Below, one piece after another: positions 59,217 to 64,000 of a DNA stretch of 64,000 nt (within the stretch, counting starts at the first letter, position 1; every line of letters starts with the position of its first letter). The position numbers and the translations under genes are program-made. The notes beneath the pieces are model-generated. The model was given only the letters and a program-made list of their open reading frames with translations. It searched no databases and was not told the DNA's origin. This DNA comes from an uncultured Holophagaceae bacterium. Lineage in GTDB: Bacteria; Acidobacteriota; Holophagae; Holophagales; Holophagaceae. The stretch is taken from contig CAIZZF010000015.1 in the NCBI GenBank assembly GCA_903937385.1, forward strand, positions 186,001-250,000. The letters run 5' to 3'.

Positions 59217-61931
59217 CTAATCCAGGTTGGCCTGGGCGGCGGCCAGGGTGGCGATGGGCACGCGGTACGGGCTGCAGCTCACGTAGTCGAGTCCGACCTT
59301 GTGGAAGAACACCACGCTACGGGGATCGCCACCGTGCTCGCCACAGACACCAAGGTGGATGTCAGGACGCGCGGCACGACCCTTTTCGCAGGCGATGCGC
59401 ACCAGCTCTCCGATGCCCTCCTGATCAAGGCTCTGGAAGGGGTCGTCCTCCAGGATCTTCTTGCCGACATAATCAGGCAGGAAGCTGCCGGCATCGTCGC
59501 GGCTGAAGCCGAAGCCCATCTGGGTGAGATCGTTGGTGCCGAAGCTGAAGAACTCGGCTTCCTGGGCGATGCGATCGGCGGTGAGGGCGGCGCGGGGGAT
59601 CTCGATCATGGTGCCGATGGGGCAGGCGAACTGAGTGCCGCGCTCCTGGTTGACCAGGGCGATCTCAGCCAGCATTTCGGTCTTGGTGAAGGCCAGCTCC
59701 CGCACGGTGCCAATGAGGGGCACCATCACCTCGGGCACGGCCGTGATCCCCTTGGCGGCCACGTTGAGCGCGGCCTCGGCGATGGCACGGACCTGCATGC
59801 GGATGATCTCGGGGAAGGTGATGCCGAGGCGGCAGCCGCGGTGGCCCATCATGGGATTGAACTCATGGAGCTGCGCCACGCGGCGTTCCACGGTGCCGAG
59901 ATCCACGCCGAGCACCTCGGCCATTTCCCGCTGGCCGGCTTCATCCTGGGGCAGGAACTCGTGGAGCGGGGGGTCCAGCAGCCGGATGTTCACGGGCAGG
60001 CCGTCCATGGCCTTGAAGATGCCTTCGAAGTCTTCGCGCTGCATGGGCAGCAGCTTGGCCAGGGCTTTCTTCCGGCCTTCCACATCCGCGGCGAGAATCA
60101 TCTCCCGCACGGCGATGATGCGGTCGCCCTCAAAGAACATGTGCTCCGTGCGGCAGAGGCCGATGCCCTGGGCCCCGAAGGCACGGGCCACCGCGGCGTC
60201 ATGCGGCGTATCGGCATTGGTGCGCACCTTGAGGCGCTTGGCGGTGTGGCTCCAGGTCATGATCTTGGCGAAGCGCCCGTAGAGCTCGCTGTCCTCGGCC
60301 TTCAGGCTCCCGCCCACCAGGACCTGGTTCACCTCGGAGGGATGCGCGCTCAGCTGACCGGCGAATACCTCGCCGGTCGAGCCGTCAATGGAGATCCAGT
60401 CCACGCCGGCCTTCAGCTCCCGGTTGCCGACTCGCACGATGCCCTGCGCAACGTCGATCTGCAGGGCGGAGGCGCCGCAGACACAGGGCTTGCCCATGCC
60501 GCGGGCGACCACAGCCGCGTGGCTGGTCATGCCACCACGGGCCGTGAGGATGCCCTCGGAGGCCACCATGCCCGAGATGTCCTCGGGGCTGGTCTCGATC
60601 CGGACCAGCACCACTGGACCGTCCTTGGCCAGCTTCTCGGCCGCATCTGCGGTGAGGGCGATGCGTCCCGTGGCCGCACCAGGTCCAGCATTGAGACCCT
60701 TGGTAAGCAGCTCACCACTGCTGCGCAGGCGGTCCTTCTCCTTGGGATCGAAGACCGGCGCCAGCAGCTGCGACAGGCTGTCCGCATCAATGCGCCGCAG
60801 CGCAGTGTTGCTGTCGATGAGGCCCTCGTCCACCAGATCGATGGCGATGCGGATGCCGGCCATGGCCGTGCGCTTGCCGTTGCGCGTCTGGAGCAGGTAG
60901 AGCTTGCCGCGCTCGATGGTGAACTCGATGTCCTGCATGTCCTTGAAGTGGTGCTCAAGCCGCTTGCAGGTGGCATCCAGCTCCGTGAAGGAAGCGGGCA
61001 TCACGTCCTCAAGGCTCTGCAGCCCGGTGCCTTCGGCCTGGGCGCGGGTGATGGGCTGCGGCGTGCGAATACCTGCAACCACATCCTCGCCCTGGGCGTT
61101 GATGAGGTACTCGCCGTAGAAGATCTTCTCGCCCGTGGCCGGATCCCGCGTGAAGGCCACGCCGGTGCCGCAGTCATCGCCCATGTTGCCGAAGACCATG
61201 CTCTGCACGTTCACACCGGTGCCCCACTCGTCGGGGATGCGGTTCAGCCGGCGGTAGGTGATGGCACGGCCCGTGTTCCAGCTCTCGAAGACGGCGCGGA
61301 TGGCGCCCCAGAGCTGCTGCATGGGATCCTGCGGGAAGTCGGCGCCGGTTTCATCGCGAACGATGTCCTTGAAGGCAACGACCATGGCCTTCCAGTCATC
61401 CACATCCAGATCCGTGTCGAGGTGCTTGCCGAGCCGCTCCTTGGCGCGCTCGAGCTCGGCCTCGAAGAGCCCGTGTTCGACGTTGAGCACAACGTTGCTG
61501 TACATCGTGACGAAGCGGCGGTAGGAGTCCCAGGCGAAGCGGGGGTTGCCGCTGGCGCGCTCCAGGGCCACCACCGTCTGGTCATTGAGGCCAAGGTTGA
61601 GGACCGTATCCATCATGCCGGGCATGGACACCCGGGCGCCGGAACGGACCGACAGCAGGAGCGGATTTTCGGTTGAGCCGAAGCCGCAGCCTCGCACGCC
61701 TTCCAGCCAGCGCAGGGCCTCGACGATCTCGGCCTGCAGTTCTTCCGTGAGCTTCCGACCGTTGGTGTAGTAGGCGCCGCACTGCTCGGTGGTGAGGGTG
61801 AATCCCGGGGGAACGGGAATGCCCAACCCGGCCATCTCGGCGAGGTTGCAACCCTTGCCTCCCAACAGGTTGCGCATTGCTGCACCCCCTTCGTTGCGAT
61901 CTCCCCCGAAGGTATAGACACCCTTGCTCAT
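59217..61931 (-). CDS. ppdK: Pyruvate, phosphate dikinase
   Basis: A 904-residue PPDK. The N-terminal nucleotide-binding domain starts VYTFGGDRNEGGAAMRNLLGGKGCNLAEM, the phosphohistidine domain has GGMTSHAAVVARGMGKPCVCG with the catalytic His, and the C-terminal PEP/pyruvate barrel ends with GVCGEHGGDPRSVVFF, which carries the catalytic Cys. It interconverts PEP + AMP + PPi and pyruvate + ATP + Pi. ATG 61931 has GGAGG five bases upstream, so a slightly longer GTG start is rejected. It lies downstream of the rRNA operon on the same strand, separated by hairpins. Confidence 0.95.
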   Translation of the reverse strand: MSKGVYTFGGDRNEGGAAMRNLLGGKGCNLAEMAGLGIPVPPGFTLTTEQCGAYYTNGRKLTEELQAEIVEALRWLEGVRGCGFGSTENPLLLSVRSGARVSMPGMMDTVLNLGLNDQTVVALERASGNPRFAWDSYRRFVTMYSNVVLNVEHGLFEAELERAKERLGKHLDTDLDVDDWKAMVVAFKDIVRDETGADFPQDPMQQLWGAIRAVFESWNTGRAITYRRLNRIPDEWGTGVNVQSMVFGNMGDDCGTGVAFTRDPATGEKIFYGEYLINAQGEDVVAGIRTPQPITRAQAEGTGLQSLEDVMPASFTELDATCKRLEHHFKDMQDIEFTIERGKLYLLQTRNGKRTAMAGIRIAIDLVDEGLIDSNTALRRIDADSLSQLLAPVFDPKEKDRLRSSGELLTKGLNAGPGAATGRIALTADAAEKLAKDGPVVLVRIETSPEDISGMVASEGILTARGGMTSHAAVVARGMGKPCVCGASALQIDVAQGIVRVGNRELKAGVDWISIDGSTGEVFAGQLSAHPSEVNQVLVGGSLKAEDSELYGRFAKIMTWSHTAKRLKVRTNADTPHDAAVARAFGAQGIGLCRTEHMFFEGDRIIAVREMILAADVEGRKKALAKLLPMQREDFEGIFKAMDGLPVNIRLLDPPLHEFLPQDEAGQREMAEVLGVDLGTVERRVAQLHEFNPMMGHRGCRLGITFPEIIRMQVRAIAEAALNVAAKGITAVPEVMVPLIGTVRELAFTKTEMLAEIALVNQERGTQFACPIGTMIEIPRAALTADRIAQEAEFFSFGTNDLTQMGFGFSRDDAGSFLPDYVGKKILEDDPFQSLDQEGIGELVRIACEKGRAARPDIHLGVCGEHGGDPRSVVFFHKVGLDYVSCSPYRVPIATLAAAQANLD

Positions 61932-61987
61932 CGAATCCTCCACACGGAAGGATCAGTATATCCATGACATCGGGATCGCAAATGGAA

Positions 61988-62009
61988 AAGCCCCGCGAAT
62001 TCGGGGCTT
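61988..62009 (-). terminator. Second hairpin after the rRNA operon
   Basis: AAGCCCCG/CGGGGCTT with a six-base loop, followed on the minus strand by CTTTTCC. It acts with the hairpin at 62021-62048 as a tandem terminator. Confidence 0.7.
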
Positions 62010-62020
62010 GGTACACAAAA

Positions 62021-62048
62021 ACGGGTCACCCGTTACGGGGTGACCCGT
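62021..62048 (-). terminator. rRNA operon terminator hairpin
   Basis: An 11-bp stem ACGGGTCACCC/GGGTGACCCGT with a short loop, directly followed on the minus strand by TTTT. It begins about 10 bases after the 5S 3' end, as expected for an intrinsic rRNA terminator. Confidence 0.8.
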
Positions 62049-62058
62049 CTTGTTTTAA

Positions 62059-62173
62059 CGTCGCAGCGACCTACTTTTCCACTCCTGTGCAGAGCAGTAT
62101 CATCGGCCCTCCAGGTCTTAACGGCCGTGTTCGGGATGGGAACGGGTGTGACCCCTGGGGAAAAGCCACGACG
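62059..62173 (-). rRNA. rrf: 5S ribosomal RNA
   Basis: The minus strand reads as a typical 5S: TCACACCCGTTCCCATCCCGAACA (positions about 62151-62128) is the universal loop A/helix III segment. The first nine bases (CGTCGTGGC) pair with the last nine (GCTGCGACG) to close helix I, which I used to set the ends. About 115 nt. Confidence 0.9.
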
Positions 62174-62247
62174 AAGGGTAGAAGGGTGATTGAGAAGGGA
62201 TGCGAGGCGCATTGAGCGCGTTCGTGGTGATGCAATTCATTGATGAA

Positions 62248-64000
<1,753 letters not shown>

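Noticed and set aside
59202-61676. An 824-residue plus-strand ORF
   Set aside because: Exact antisense of ppdK; rich in Gly/Ala/His with no recognisable domain.

Overview
The window is GC-rich bacterial DNA from a flagellated, probably Gram-negative organism. No species can be named from sequence alone. The gene mix would fit a deep-branching group such as Acidobacteriota/Holophagae, but that is inference. The 3' part of a 23S rRNA gene at the right edge would settle it by database comparison.

Left flank (1-5815): a partial ImuB-like Y-family polymerase on the minus strand, a membrane Ser/Thr kinase with TPRs, a small unknown protein, a lipase-like hydrolase and a lone family 2 glycosyltransferase.

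Glycan operon (6167-25548): 17 tightly packed plus-strand genes, many overlapping by 1-7 bases, behind a sigma-54-type promoter that I read at 6086-6102. The first genes resemble nonulosonic (legionaminic/pseudaminic-type) acid synthesis: SDR dehydratase, CBS-nucleotidyltransferase, NeuB-like synthase, SpsF-like cytidylyltransferase, PseG-like protein and PIG-L deacetylase. Sugar-tailoring genes follow: epimerase, WbqC, radical SAM, methyltransferases, Gfo/Idh oxidoreductase and DegT aminotransferase. The last two genes are unusual fusions. One joins a Maf/MptE-like domain to a FAAL-type acyl-AMP ligase. The other joins an SGNH hydrolase fold, an acyl carrier protein, TPRs and a glycosyltransferase. 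Together they look like a self-contained acyl activation and transfer line for decorating a flagellar glycan, and this is my best candidate for an undescribed system.

Middle (25909-38232): a Ser/Thr/Ala-rich protein with its own sigma-28 promoter, a B12-type radical SAM enzyme, an epimerase, and a minus-strand sugar operon (rfbF, rfbC, C-methyltransferase, epimerase, CmcI-like protein). This operon also holds two SPINDLY/OGT-type (GT41) TPR glycosyltransferases, one of them broken by a frameshift, and what looks like the scar of a deleted rfbG.

Flagellar filament cluster (38233-43121): two nearly identical very short flagellins, flaG, fliD, two fliS copies and a small FliT-like gene. The flagellin leaders carry matching hairpins with a compensatory base change and GGA motifs, suggesting CsrA-type translational control. 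Two TPR-GT9-like glycosyltransferases follow on the minus strand. The picture is a sigma-54/sigma-28 flagellar hierarchy coupled to heavy glycosylation of filament or co-secreted proteins.

Right flank (46702-64000): housekeeping genes. These are moaE, lysine 6-aminotransferase, rnhA, a pseudokinase-TonB fusion, a secreted phospholipase/nuclease-like protein, a sigma-54 response regulator, comEC, a futalosine-hydrolase-like nucleosidase, a Dnmt2-type tRNA methyltransferase, a degenerate CDF-like membrane protein, ettA and ppdK. The minus-strand 5S and partial 23S rRNA genes close the window, with tandem hairpin terminators after the 5S.
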